Source: Mycocentrospora acerina (Eukaryota > Ascomycota > Dothideomycetes > Pleosporales). From it: a stretch of DNA of 64,000 nucleotides. The notes below the pieces were generated by a model. That model did not search any database, was not told the DNA's origin, and saw only the letters and a program-made list of their open reading frames with translations. Shown here in pieces: positions 1 to 11,462 of the stretch. How positions within the stretch are numbered: position 1 is the stretch's first letter; the number at the start of each line of letters is the position of its first letter. The position numbers and the translations under genes are program-made. The stretch is taken from contig JAKUHH010000303.1 of the NCBI GenBank assembly GCA_022701365.1, positions 406,265-470,264 on the forward strand. The letters are read 5' to 3'.

Positions 1-1261
1 CCCCCCCCCCCCCATTTGCCTTGACTCGCCTTGCCTTATCTCACTGCAAACATGACCAAAATCACAATTCCAATTTCCTCTCGCACACACACACACTCTC
101 TCTCTCTTTCTCAGGCGAGCAGAAAACAAAAAACAAAACAGATCCCATAAAGTTAATTCAGCCTTACCAAATAATTACAAGTATCGCACATATGCAAGCA
201 AGGCTACCAAGCTACCCTAGAAAAAAAAATAAGTACAATGCATGTGACGAGAAAAGAACCTCCCTCCCACCCCCATCAGGAACATAAGCGCCCGGACGAT
301 TGGTTTTGGTCACCGCCACGACAGCAAGGTCCAATCCTGTCGTCAGGGGAAGGGGGGTTAGGCAGAGAGAGAGAGAGAGAGATGTGTGTGAGTCACACGC
401 GCATACGGGACTTGGTTGTGGGATAGGTAGCAGCAGGACTCTACATGCGTGGTGTGCGTAGTGTGCGTAGTGTGCGTATGTGGTGTGTGTGTGGGACAGG
501 ACAAGTGGGTTAAACGACATGCATGCATCTCATGCGTCTCTTGGGGCCCTAAAAGCAAGTTTCCGTGTTTTTTTGCTGCAGTGGCTGATGAGCGATCGCT
601 CCTTGCGCTGCCTTGGTTTTATGTCTCAGATGGCTATGTGGAGACGTGCATGAGCTGGGACGGATTATCGTTGGAAGCGGTGTACGAGTGCAGAGCAAAA
701 TTGTTTCAGTAGCGGTGAGAAGGCGCACAATGGAGTGAAAATTCAAGTCATGTAAACAATGATATTGATAAAATGGCAAAGTGGTATAAGGTATACTAGT
801 TTCGACCGTGAGGTCTCCTTGAGAATGCTTGCCGTTGTAAACCAAGCGCCCCAAATCTAAGACACGTCGCGATTTGCCAAAAAAAAATCCGAGAAATACA
901 ACACCAACATATATGATGAGATGGCCCGGTCCCAGCCCAGCCTGAACACCATGCTTGAAAAACACAAACGCAGAAAAGTGATTGAAAAAGATTCGGAAAG
1001 GGGGTATCGCAAAGAAAAGACTTTTCCTGTGACCCGCCCGATGCAGTTCCCCATTCGTTCGACCTGAGAGTAGACTATTGTTACAGTGATGATCGATCAG
1101 AGCAGAAAATGCAAGATTAACGATTAAAGAGCAAGAAAGGGTATCTCGCGGTAAGATCAAGTGGAGCAGAGAAACAGAGAGATAATGGTAGGCCTGGAAA
1201 CAGACCCAGGCAAAACAAACGCCAGTACCGAGGCGTCGTGGTGAAAATGAGGTGAGAGATT
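1..1261. other. Intergenic / 3' flank with simple repeats
   Basis: No supportable gene. The window opens with 13 C residues. CA and CT runs lie near 84-112, a GA run at about 364-382, and three copies of the 9-mer GTGTGCGTA at 452-478. The right part is probably the 3' untranslated region of the minus-strand gene that ends at 1262. Open frames here are short, biased in composition and resemble nothing I know. Confidence 0.6.
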
Positions 1262-2509
1262 CTAGGCAGCAGGGTAGCGAAGGATGTCTTCGCAGTTTGC
1301 GTCAAAGCGCATGCTCCATAGACGCATTCCAGTCATGAGCTTCTCGGTCTTCTCGAGCTCACGGTCGCGGCCAAAGATGGAGTTGACAAACTCGCAACCG
1401 CTGTTCTTGCCCATGGATACGGGCTTCTTCTCGCCGCTCTCTTTCTTGGCGGCTTTCCACATGTAGTCCTCGCATACTTTGAGGAGCTTGGCGAAGCGAA
1501 TCCACAGACGCTCGCCGCTTTCAAGGAAGTCTTCAACCATCTCGCGACTCTCCTTCTTGCGGATCTTGTTCATGTTCTCATCAGCACGCTTGACCTTGCC
1601 AGCGAGCTGGATGAGGAGGAGCCACAGCTCACCCGCCATCTCGGCGAGGGGGGTGGCTGGGCCGTAGTGGAAGATGGTCCAGTCATAGATCCACTTGCCG
1701 AGAGAGTTGGCGTCGAAAACGCTGCCGAGCAGCATGATGGGTTCTTCGGTAGGGTCCCAGTTCTTGTATGAGTATCCAGCGGGGATGCGGGCTCGGCGTG
1801 CGTCTTCCTCTGTGGCCTTGGGGGCTGACTTGGCAGAGACGGAGGGTCGCTTGGGTGTTGCGGCCGCTGGCTGGGGCTGGGCTTGGGTTCGGGTGGAGTG
1901 GGAGGCGCGTCGCGGACGGCTGGACTTTGGCTCTGAATCATAGATAGGAACCTGATCATAGTAATAGCGATCAGCATCCCCGTACAGGTCGTATGGAGCG
2001 TACTGTTCGTACGGCGGCGGCGGATTCTCGTATACGTCGTAGTCGCGTTCGTACCCGTAGCCATCGTCGTCGTAGACGATCTTGGTGTGGACGTAGCGCA
2101 CTGACTGAGACGGCCGACGCTTGCTCTCGCGAGGGTAGCTCTTGAGGGGCGAAGCGTACGACTCCCGGCGATGCCTTGTTGGACGAATATAATCGAAACC
2201 ACCACTTACATATTCAGGCGTAGCTCGCGGCGTCGCATAAGCGCGCGGGTTGGCGAAGTCGGCCCCGTGTGAGGGCATGGCTCCACGCGGCGAGGTGTAC
2301 GCAGAATACTGCGAGGATGGGACGGCGTGCGATGCGCGTCGAGAGTGGTGAGACTTGGCCTTGGGGCTGTCCTGGGGCGAGGGCGTCGAGGGGCCGTGGC
2401 GCGTCGAGTAGAACGAGGGGGCGCCGGGTCCTGGCGATATGGGCGGGGTTGCGCGGTGCTCGTAGAGCATGTAGCCGGGCGGGGGGGTGCGGTAGTGGGA
2501 TGCGTACAT
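1262..2509 (-). CDS. Conserved fungal protein of unknown function (sometimes labelled 'vegetative cell wall protein gp1')
   Basis: Single-exon protein of 415 residues, starting at an ATG (2509-2507). The first ~235 residues are low-complexity and basic, rich in Pro, Ser, Tyr and Arg, with proline-tyrosine stretches such as NPPPPYEQYAPY. The last ~170 residues look folded. They begin near GYSYKNWDPTEEPI and are rich in Trp, Leu, Lys and Glu, consistent with a mostly helical domain. There is no signal peptide or membrane segment, so the 'cell wall' label often given to such proteins is not supported by the sequence. From memory the C-terminal domain is conserved in filamentous ascomycetes, but I know of no demonstrated function. 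The frame is intact and composition is coding-like. The gene stands alone, with a 4.7 kb spacer on its 5' side. Confidence 0.85.
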   Translation of the reverse strand: MYASHYRTPPPGYMLYEHRATPPISPGPGAPSFYSTRHGPSTPSPQDSPKAKSHHSRRASHAVPSSQYSAYTSPRGAMPSHGADFANPRAYATPRATPEYVSGGFDYIRPTRHRRESYASPLKSYPRESKRRPSQSVRYVHTKIVYDDDGYGYERDYDVYENPPPPYEQYAPYDLYGDADRYYYDQVPIYDSEPKSSRPRRASHSTRTQAQPQPAAATPKRPSVSAKSAPKATEEDARRARIPAGYSYKNWDPTEEPIMLLGSVFDANSLGKWIYDWTIFHYGPATPLAEMAGELWLLLIQLAGKVKRADENMNKIRKKESREMVEDFLESGERLWIRFAKLLKVCEDYMWKAAKKESGEKKPVSMGKNSGCEFVNSIFGRDRELEKTEKLMTGMRLWSMRFDANCEDILRYPAA

Positions 2510-4822
2510 GTTGGCGGTGGTGAGGTGCGGGGTCGGTGGTGGTGGGGCGGAAGACGAGGAAGGAGCAGCGTCAGAGCGCGGTGCAAGAGGAAGGAACGCA
2601 GGCCGTGCCCGTCTCAGCGTGGTATTTGCAGGCCGTGGGTGTGTCGCCGTGCGCGGGCGGCGGCGGCGGTGGAGGTGGAGGGCGGAGCAGCGGCGGGCGA
2701 GGAGAGCGAGGGCCGGGTCTGTCTGCTACACATTTGGTGGTCGGGTCGCAGGTGGTGGAGGGTGCCAGAAGGATCCAGAGCGCGGGATCCCGAGATGCTG
2801 TGGGAGACGTGACGTCTGCAAAGGCTTGGTAATGGGTCGTGGTGCTCGAGGTCGCAGGAAGGGCAGCGACGCGGGCAGCGCCTGCCCTTTAGAAGGCTAC
2901 GGCTGCCGCGCGCGGACCACGCCCCAGGGAAGCCCCTGCACTGCGCCATTGCACCGCTAACCAGCGCCCAAACACCCCTTGGTCAGACTGGGTAATCATG
3001 GGTAATTGTCGAGTCCAGAAATGCAACCTGTCCGTAATCATCCACGGCAGCCCCTCAGCACCTTGCCCGCAGCCATGGGCGGGACGAGGGCTACGCGGGG
3101 CAGGACCGCGGCTGCCTTCGCTGTGCGTCCACTTGCTTCCACACGCCCCTTGCCGTGCTGCTATCTATGTACGCTGCAACCACCTGTCGCTGTTTCCAGC
3201 CTGTTTCGTTTGCTGCCAGAGCCTCAGCAGGAACCACCAGCCTTGAACCTGGGGGCTTGGAGCTGCGAGCTTGGGCACCACGGCCGCGCCGTTCTCTGAT
3301 TGCGAGCGGCAACCGTGGGCGGCCCATTGTTTGTCTGTGCCCCCCTTCCCCCCAGCTGCGCGCACTCTGGCACCAGCGCCCTCCCCTCCACAACCGTCGT
3401 ACATGGTGCGCCGCCAAATCTGCCGTGGCACTCTCGCCTGGCACGACCAAACACACAGTCGTTGGCCGGCAATCGATATCACGACATGTCCTCCAGCTTG
3501 GGACAGGTTATCTTTGGTACGCTATTTTGCCTAGCACCACTGCTACGCTGGAGCCGTCGTCGCGGCACCCGGCTCCCTTTGCCTTCGAGTCTCTCCGTCC
3601 AAAACAGCTCGTGCCCACCACTCAACGTCGTCCCGGCTCGCCTGCCATGGCTGCTAGGAAGACCCTTCCATCAAATCGGAGCCGCACTCATCGCTTGGGC
3701 CTCCCTTGAGCCTCTCCTTGACACACGGTACGAAGCCTAATTTCCATTCCGTGAAAATTTTCTCTCCAGCGTCTCACAGCGTATCCATGTCGCTGCCTGG
3801 TCATGTAGGTGAGTATGTGTGCTACTTGTTTACCGCTACTCGTCTTGCAACAACCATTATTCAAGGTCCACAACTGCTGCATACCGCTCTTACAGCCCTG
3901 CTCTGATTCGACGGGGAAGCTGGCAACAACATAGCAGAGGACCGCGCTGACATGGATGATCTGCCCGCTCGCAGCAACCATCCAAAATCAGCAGGTTTGT
4001 GCCCCAAAGGAGCCGCGCGCTGCCTTTGACTGGCTCATACCAAGACGCCACAAGCCGTGCTTTGCATGAAGCGTGCGACCGGGCCGTGCTCAGTCTCGTC
4101 TCTTCCGTTCACTCTCTCCCTGCAATTTGTCGGCACACAGTTCATTTCGAATTTCGATATCAAAGCCTAATCTCTATTGGCTTGAGTAGGGCCTCATCCT
4201 TGCGCATGTCAGCGGATGTGTTCCTAGCGAACCCGCACATTACATTTTGGACGCCAGAATACCTCTAGTCAAAGCACCCACTTTGTTATCAGACAACTCA
4301 CCTTGCGTGTCCCCATGTGCATTGCGTTGCTGTGACTCCTCTGGATTGCTTGCTCCGCGTGCGAAAGTTGGGTCCCTTCTTCACTATTGGATTGGTACCA
4401 AGACTGTCTGATACGGAACTTTGATCAAACGCTTTGGCAGATCTCGTACGCAAAATGTCGTTGCAGGGATCTGCTCAGTTGGATCTTCACGCATATTTCT
4501 TTTTTGGCCATACCTAGACAACGTTTTACCGGCTGGAAGCAAGCAGCGGAATCGTCGGCAGACTCGCCATGTCACAGCTTGTTCGGGTTCATGCAGTATC
4601 GCCGGCCCCATCGTATGGGATCCGCTAAAAACCACGTTCGCGCTGCCACGACTGCAGGCTGAGCACTGCGTGTCTTATGCGAGCTATCCTACTGCATGAC
4701 GCTGCTCACCACGACGACTCTGAAAATACGCTGCAGTTCGACGAATCGTTCGTCGTTACCTGCAATTAGTATCTTGGTATTTGGTAGCACTTGTGGCGGT
4801 GCAGTACTCGGCATCGCCTTAG

Positions 4823-5540
4823 TCTAAATCATACGTGTACTTTGCACACAATCATCCTTTCGTGGACGACGATGGCGAGACGTTGGGAAGCTTCGTGTGG
4901 CAAACTTCGCCTCAAGACCATGGATGAGTCGTCGCAAGAAACGCCACTCCGCACAGGGCTCGCGACGTTTGCAAAAAGTCGTCCTCGAATTACGACCATT
5001 AACCACATTCTCTCCAAGTCGAGGGCGAGCTGCTCAATACCTCGATTAGCACGCAAGTACGAGATAAGCAACTCGATGGCAACTTGACTGCATCCTCAAC
5101 GGTCCGAGGAGAGTCAATCTCTGACCAATCAATCGATACAGTCGACGGAGAATACGATTTCGTTTGTCACCCCGAAAGAGACGTATTTTAAGTGCTGGCC
5201 AGCAGTTGTCCTTTCCACCCCCGTTCGCATGACAACCATGAAATCCTAACGGCCCATAACCTCGAGCTATTCAATGGGAACTATATCCAGTGAGTCATGT
5301 CAAAGTTCCGGGATTACTTGCTCCGCGACACAATATCGCAATCAACAAGCTTTATCCTAGCCCAGACAAAAGCACTGGCGACTGGTTTCAACGTAAGCTG
5401 AGTCCATGCTTGCCATGGCGCTTTGTTATTGTGTTTGCATATTCGCTTGCAGGGATGATTCCAGTTGCTGCATTGAGGCTCTGCAAAAAGAACAGCCCAA
5501 TCTCAACATGTGTGTGTTTGGCTGTGATACACTTTGTTTA
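4823..5540 (+). pseudogene. Possible decayed gene (weak)
   Basis: One frame reads as plausible protein from 4823 to 5289, but with in-frame stops at 4925 (TGA), 5000 (TAA) and 5189 (TAA). It can be continued across two intron-like gaps, 5290-5360 (GTGAGT...TAG) and 5393-5452 (GTAAGC...GCAG), giving short exons such as HPDKSTGDWFQR. I recognise no family. Two of the stops could come from CAA by C-to-T change in a CpA context, as in repeat-induced point mutation. The stop spacing (24-62 codons) is also not far from chance, so this may be no more than random open sequence. Confidence 0.22.
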
Positions 5541-6792
5541 GGCAACCACCAAAGTATTTACTCGCCCATTATCATGATCCTTTACTTTTATTACACTTTT
5601 TATCCCTGCTGGTTTGTTTTCTCGTCGCCATTCATCCCGTCTTATTGTCACATGCGTCTTCCTTTTTCCAATCAGTTTTGTATGGCTGCCGCCTTTGCGA
5701 AACACACATTCCTATCCTTCCAATCATGATGCAAGAATCTCATACGCCACTCAAGGATTTGTCCACCCTTGACTATTTTACATGTCATTCGGAGGTTCTC
5801 CTCTCCGAAGCATCAGATAAAGGCAAATGGTGGTTGGGTTTCAGCTATGACTTTATTGCTGCCTAGAGTTTTTTTAAAAGTGATTGGTTGGGAATGGTAG
5901 CAAGGAGTGGCAATATTAATCGTGACGTGAAGAAGGAGTGGCAAACTTTAAGATAAAGTTTTACTATAACAGCCCATTCGTTATTCACAAGACACGAGGC
6001 AACGGAGCTGAGTGTAGGGAGTAAGCCTGGAGACAGAGCTCTGCGTCTTGACTCATATGGTGATATCCCAGTGAGCCCCAATCCGTCTTCAATGACTACA
6101 ACTGTTTCAAATCTTGTCATCTACTCACTCACTCACTCACTCACTCACATATACATGTAAGAGAGAATTTCAGTCCGTCATCCTGGAAATCGCAAAAAAG
6201 CTCCATGTACCATGTCAAGTTCTGAACCACCCATAGTCAACGCTCATACCCTTCTATCCCAAGGTAGTGACTCTATCATTCACATTCTGTACATCTTTAC
6301 TGTAGTCCTGTAGTTCTGTAGTCGAACTTGTAGTTTACAATGTTTCATTTTCATGGTGATGCATACTTGTTCCATGAATCAGTGTCTGTGGTTTACTTGT
6401 TAAACAGTGTTGTAGACTGTATGTTGGTTATGTGTGTGTGTGTGTGTCATACTTCTTTCTCGCTCTCTGTCTCTCTGTGTCTTTTTGTGTGTGTCTCTGT
6501 CTCTCTCTCTATGTGTGTCTCTCCCCGCCTCTCTCTGCCATGTCAACCCAGCCTCTCTTTCCAACATGATTTTTTTTTCATTTTCCTTTCTCCATCTCCA
6601 ACCCAACCCAATAGCATGTTACTACCCTTTTCCCAAGACAAGACAAGACAAGACGGCACTCTCCCACTCCACGCTTACACTTTTGTTCCAAACACCAACA
6701 CCAATAGTAGTAAAAGCTCTCTAGAATGAAAAGACTGAAAGATATGGAGAGAGAGAGAGAGAGAGAGAGAAAAGAAAAGCCGTTATAGAACA

Positions 6793-6832
<40 letters not shown>

Positions 6833-6960
6833 AAGTGTTAAATAAACAGCTAGTGTGTACATGTGTGGTCAAGTTTTTCTTTCTTTCATTCTTCCTACTC
6901 CTTGCTCTTTGTTTTGTAATGCTTAATGCATGATGTGTACCATTTTACTATTTTGATGTT

Positions 6961-7037
6961 GGAAGGAAGGAAGGAAGGAAGGAAGGAAAGAAGAAGAAGA
7001 AGAAGAAGAAGAAGAAGAAGAAGAAGAAGAAGAAGAA
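6961..7037. repeat. (GGAA)n(GAA)n microsatellite
   Basis: About seven GGAA units run directly into about sixteen GAA units, a compound purine tract 180 bp downstream (3') of the importin-9 stop codon. Likely length-polymorphic. Confidence 0.9.
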
Positions 7038-7217
7038 GCGAGTAATGAGATCAAGGAATGAATGGGTGAATGGAAACAAAAGACATCGCATCGTCTAAAC
7101 GTCGTTGCTTTATTTATCATATACGAATACAACCTCCCCTCCCCCCTCCTCCTTGCCTGCTTTTCTGCGCCGTCGTAAAGGAAAAAAAAATTCATGATAA
7201 CATCAACCCTCCCCCAT

Positions 7218-10200
7218 CTATGCAGCACTCTCCCTCAATCTCTGCTTCTCATCCTCACTCAACCTATTGAATTCATCTGCAAACCCTGGGCTAGTCGCCG
7301 CGCGCTTGAAAAACTCTACAATGAAAGCTTGGGTTTCGTCGTCGCGCTGACGGCCCGTGTTAGGCCCTTCTTCTGCAAAAGCCATAAGCTGTTCTTTGCT
7401 AAAGCCACTGCCGAGGTCAACAAAGGGGTTAGGCTCGTCTTCCCATTCGCCGTCGTCAGATTCCGCGTCGTCGGCGAGCTCGGCGGCTGCTGAGGCATCG
7501 AGGGAGTTACCAGATGCGGATTGGAGTTCGACGATGAGCACCTTGAGAATCTTGAGGGTGGCGGGGATTATGGTGTATCGATCTGGGTCTGCGGTGCATG
7601 TTAGCGGTGTTTGTGTTTAGGGGATGAAGGAGTAGTGGCGGCGGCGGTGATGGTGCGGGGAGTGAGGATGTGTAACTTGAGGATTGGTGGTCAGTCGTAT
7701 GCCTTTGAGGCAGCTCAGAGGGAAGAGTGATGCCAGTAGATGAAAGTGGTTTACTTACTAGTTTTTGCACGGCTGCGTGTCATGATACGGCCGTCTGTGT
7801 TGGGGATGAGGTCACCTTTTACTTGGATTGTTGCAAATCGCGGGTCCTTTAGATCGTACAGCTTCGAAAGTGCAATGACACTGGCATATGGTTAGTCTGG
7901 ATTTAGAAGAATTAACAGAGGAATGTGATTAGGAGACAACCTGGTCTTCACAGGGATTGTGGACCAATTCGTCGCCTCGCCTCGTCGGTCGTAGTGTACA
8001 TACTTTTGTCGAATCTCGTCGTAACCGGCAAAGTTGATCGAATTCTCCAACCACTTGGCCAGTACAACTTGAAGCCCGTTCTGACCGGCAATGTCTTGCC
8101 TAGCAAGAAACTCTACGACTTCCGAGGCATGATTCAAACTCAATCGCGCAAAGACTAACGTCAAGCTTTGAATGAATGGCGCATGCTCTGCAGAGAAAAG
8201 ACGCACGGCGACGCTTCTGAGGAGCTCTTCAAGATACGGACCTAGCCGTTCATGGCCTGCCTTCTCTACCACTTCAGCAGCAAGGGCACCAACCTCGCCA
8301 GCAGCATGGTCAGACGCCGAAGAGAGCAAGCGAGAGATGATGATGAGCACAACCTCGAGACCAGCTTTCCCCGTGTCATCCCGCCACTCGAAGAGCTGCT
8401 GGTGGTCGCGTGAGATGATGTTCTTCACAGCCATGGTGGCAGATTTCAACAACTCCTCGTCCGTCGAACCCAACAAAAGACGGTTGAGTTTGGGCATTGT
8501 AGTCGCGACGAAGCCAGCCGGGAGCGGCTCAGGACCGTGCTCGGCAAGTACTGTAAGAAGGTCGGCAGCCAGTGTTGTCAGATTATTCTCCTCGGTCAGG
8601 TTGCCAATGTCAAAAGCGCCAATGAGAGACGGCAAGACCTTTGCGCATAAGTTGACGTAGGCGTCTCCACCCATCTGAGCAATCGACTGTGTCACCTCCT
8701 CGAATGTCTCGTTGACGAGCATTGTGAGTTGGAAGTTGTTGGCACAGTGGCTGGCGACTCTGAACAACAGATCCAGACCATCACCTGTGATGCATATCCG
8801 CGTGTCGAGCAGGATGGCATCTCTGAGTGTTTCGACGAGGGTGACGGTGAGATCGTCGCTGTCGGCAAGTTCTTGCAGGTCTTGTGTGGCGAGGTAGTTG
8901 CTGATGGCCGTAATGATGGAGCTTTGTACGGGTTGTGTGATGGAGCGTGGCAGAGCCTGCAGGTAGTATTGCATAGCGCGGATGCACGAGACTTGGACCA
9001 CGTCGGACTCGTCGTTTGAAATGGCCTGCAACGACGCTTCCAGGAAAGAAGAAGCCAGTTGTTGCAGAGCGTCGCCAGATGTTCTCGTCAGGCTTCCAGC
9101 GACCAGGTAGCCACGTGCTCGGAGGAAGGCATCTGGTTGTTGCATAGCATAGCGGATAAAGTCCACAAAGCCACTTGCGGACTCGGGTCCAATCTGCTTG
9201 TCGGCATCTTGGAAGTCGCTGAGCATCTGGTTCAGGACGTAGAGGGCAGCCTCCTCGGCCTTCCAGCCCTTGGAAGCAGAGTATAGCGCTCGCGTGTACG
9301 TCAAGAGGCCGTTGATGGTGGGTTCAGTAAGCCACTCGCTGAGTTTGATGACGAGATCGCCGCAAGCCGTTCGAGGTGTGTAGTTGGCTGTCACGCTAGT
9401 CTCCTCGCTGAGGAAGATGTTGACATCGATATCCCAGAGGCCCTCCTCTTCGGTTGTGATTTGCGCATAGGCCACGGCGAGCTTCATAACCTCGGTGACC
9501 CACGAGTTCTCGGGCGTCTGATTCTGAAGCTCTTGCTCGAGCTGGGCGCGGACCGGGGGTGCTCGGAGACAGGCCTGCATGAAATCGAGCTCCTCGAGGA
9601 CAAGGAAGTCTAGTGTGTATGGCAGTCTGTCGGCATCTTCCAGTCTGCTCTGACGCTCCTCTTGTATGTACATGAGGGTGTATGCGGGCTGCAGTGCAGA
9701 TAGCTCCTCCCAGGTTGCTTGGAAGAGAACGAGACTGTGAGGCGAGAGTATGGCGGGGAATACGGAGCGTATGCGCATGAGGACCTGAGTGTTGTTAGTT
9801 TTAATTTTTTTTGTTTAATTTTTTTTGTTTAATTTTTTTTCATGATTCATGTCTTATCATAGTTATATTCGTCCCCCAAAGCCTGCCACAAGAGAAGCTT
9901 ACCTTGACAACCTGGAGCTTGAGAGAGACCAGCCCCTTGTACGTCTCGGCATTGGGCGAGTCGTCATTCTCCTCCTGCTCAGAGGGCGGGTCTGGCAATC
10001 TCGTCTTCATGATGCTGATGAAGAAGGGCAGCCAGCCCTGCAGGATCTCGTCTGCAAAACCCTTGACGGCGGCCTTGTGGTCCTCCATGATCATCTCCAG
10101 AATGTCGAAGCAGTCGCGGAAGACGCTGCAGGCAAAGGCCCTCAGCGTGGGCTTGCGCTGCTCGTTGACGGCGACGTCGAACAGGACCTTGACGAGCTGC

Positions 10201-10712
10201 GGGGCGACGCCAAAGAACTGCGTCTCGTTGAAGCAGTCCTCGACCAGCTCGCTCAGCACCTTGAGGGCGCCGTGCAGCTGGCCGTCGGAGGCATTGGGGA
10301 TGAGCTGCAGCAGGTAGTCGAGCAGGTCGGGCCACTGGTCGGGGTAGTCGGCGCCGGCAATCTTGCTGACGACGAGGCCGGCGGCGGCCTTGAGCTTGCG
10401 GTCGAGCTGGTCCTGGGTGGCGAGCTCGAGCAGGCGGTGGCGGATGTGGACCTTGTTGTCGTCGGTGACGAGGATGCGGCCCTTGTGCTCGTCGAAGCTC
10501 TCGCTCCAGCCGGCCAGGACCAACTGCTTGAGGTACAGCAGGGCGGCCTGGCGGATGTTGAGGGGCACGCTGTCGTGGCAGGCAATGCCGACCAGGCCCA
10601 GCGGCAGGTCCTGATGGCCGTAGAGCGAGAGTAGCTGCTGCTCGGCATGCGTGCGCGGCGTCTCCTGGGCGGCCTGTGTGGCCGACAGCAGCTGGACGAG
10701 TTGGTCCTCCAT
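7218..10712 (-). CDS. KAP114: Importin-9 / KAP114-type karyopherin beta
   Basis: Nuclear import receptor of the importin-beta superfamily. Family members carry core histones, TBP and other basic cargo into the nucleus under RanGTP control. My model has four exons: 10712-9903, 9784-7941, 7880-7759 and 7588-7218, all with GT-AG introns and matching phases. It gives 1048 residues, against 1041 for human IPO9. The start has the context GCCATGG. The importin-beta N-terminal region (about 20-100) shows QAALLYLKQLVLAGW. HEAT-like helices follow. Near the C-terminus the motif SRAKTNPDRYTIIP precedes an acidic stretch, DDAESDDGEWEDEPNP (about 970-985), which matches the acidic segment typical of this subfamily. 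The last two exons would be missed without splicing. It is divergent from REV7, with 750 bp between the starts. Confidence 0.93.
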
Positions 10713-11142
10713 GGCTATGGCTGGCTGCCGGGGTCTGCCCGTATGTGGCGCGTCTATGTGTGTGTGCACGTGTCTGCCGGGTCGACCAGTATGTGCACGT
10801 GTTTGCCGGGTCTACCAGGGCGGGCGTGGACGCGTCGGGCGTGGTTGTCTGCCAGAGCCTGGGCAGGCCAGCGAGAAAAAGACGCGAGGGTCGGGCGGAG
10901 ATGCGGGGCACTGCCGCCGTCGTGGGGAGGGTGGGGTGGCGATGCTGGCGCTGGGCACGGCGACGGAGCCATGCCCACGACTGACCGAGACTGCCTGGCT
11001 CCAAGACTGACAGACTCCAAGACTGCCTGGCTCCAGGACGGCATGCTGAAACGGGAGAAGAGACTGCAGGACGGAGACCAGCGCCCGTGTGGCATGTCTT
11101 GCCAGTCAGCTGCAACTACTATACGAGCCCGTCGACCAACCT

Positions 11143-11224
11143 ACTACTACCCTACCACCCTACCACCCTACCACCTTACTACACTACCACACTACCACCC
11201 TACCACCCTACTACACTACCACCC
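11143..11224. repeat. Degenerate CCTACCA minisatellite
   Basis: Run of about 80 bp of imperfect 7- to 11-bp units built on CTACCACCCTA. The + strand is almost entirely pyrimidine and adenine, with only one or no G. Confidence 0.8.
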
Positions 11225-11414
11225 CACTGCACGAGCCAACTGACTGCCCAATCCCCAACACTGCCACAAACACCCCATCTCATACACGACCCCCACGCCG
11301 TCACGTCCCCCCAACGCGCTCCACACGCGCCCCAACGCGTCGTCGTAGCTCCCACAACCCCACCATGCCATGACCATGTTGTGCCATGACAACACCATCA
11401 CCATCACCATGACA

Positions 11415-11462
11415 TGACAACACCGTGACATGACAACACCATGACTTGACAACACCATAACG
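11415..11462. repeat. 16-bp tandem repeat abutting REV7 start
   Basis: The core TGACAACACC recurs at 11415, 11431 and 11447 (period 16 bp), with another copy at 11387. The array ends immediately before the ATG at 11463, so it lies in the presumed 5' untranslated region or core promoter of REV7. Confidence 0.75.

Larger units (their letters stand above)
2510..7217. other. 4.7 kb spacer with microsatellites and possible gene relic
   Basis: No intact gene recognised. The left third is GC-rich, probably the promoter of the minus-strand gene ending at 2509. At 4.8-5.5 kb there is coding-like sequence interrupted by stops (see the pseudogene entry). The right third is dense in simple repeats: (ACTC)n at 6122-6149, (GT)n at 6430-6448, CT/GT runs at 6460-6530, (GA)n at 6747-6770, (AT)n at 6796-6823, and (GGAA)n then (GAA)n at 6961-7037. 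Confidence 0.6.
10713..11462. other. IPO9-REV7 divergent intergenic region with tandem repeats
   Basis: This 750 bp region lies between two divergently transcribed genes and must hold both promoters. It contains a pyrimidine-rich ACTACCACCCT-like minisatellite at about 11143-11224 and 16-bp repeats just upstream of REV7. I see no further gene; open frames here are products of the repeats and GC bias. Confidence 0.6.

Noticed and set aside
1..13. C13 run at the window edge as a possible telomere or contig end
   Set aside because: No CCCTAA-type repeat follows; a homopolymer alone is not telomeric evidence.
549..1160. 203-codon minus-strand open frame in the 3' flank
   Set aside because: No domain, unusual composition, and it occupies the probable 3' untranslated region of the gene at 1262-2509.
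3155..3709. 184-codon plus-strand frame with several overlapping frames on both strands
   Set aside because: Many overlapping frames in GC-rich sequence on both strands, no domain and no splice support; typical of base-composition bias.
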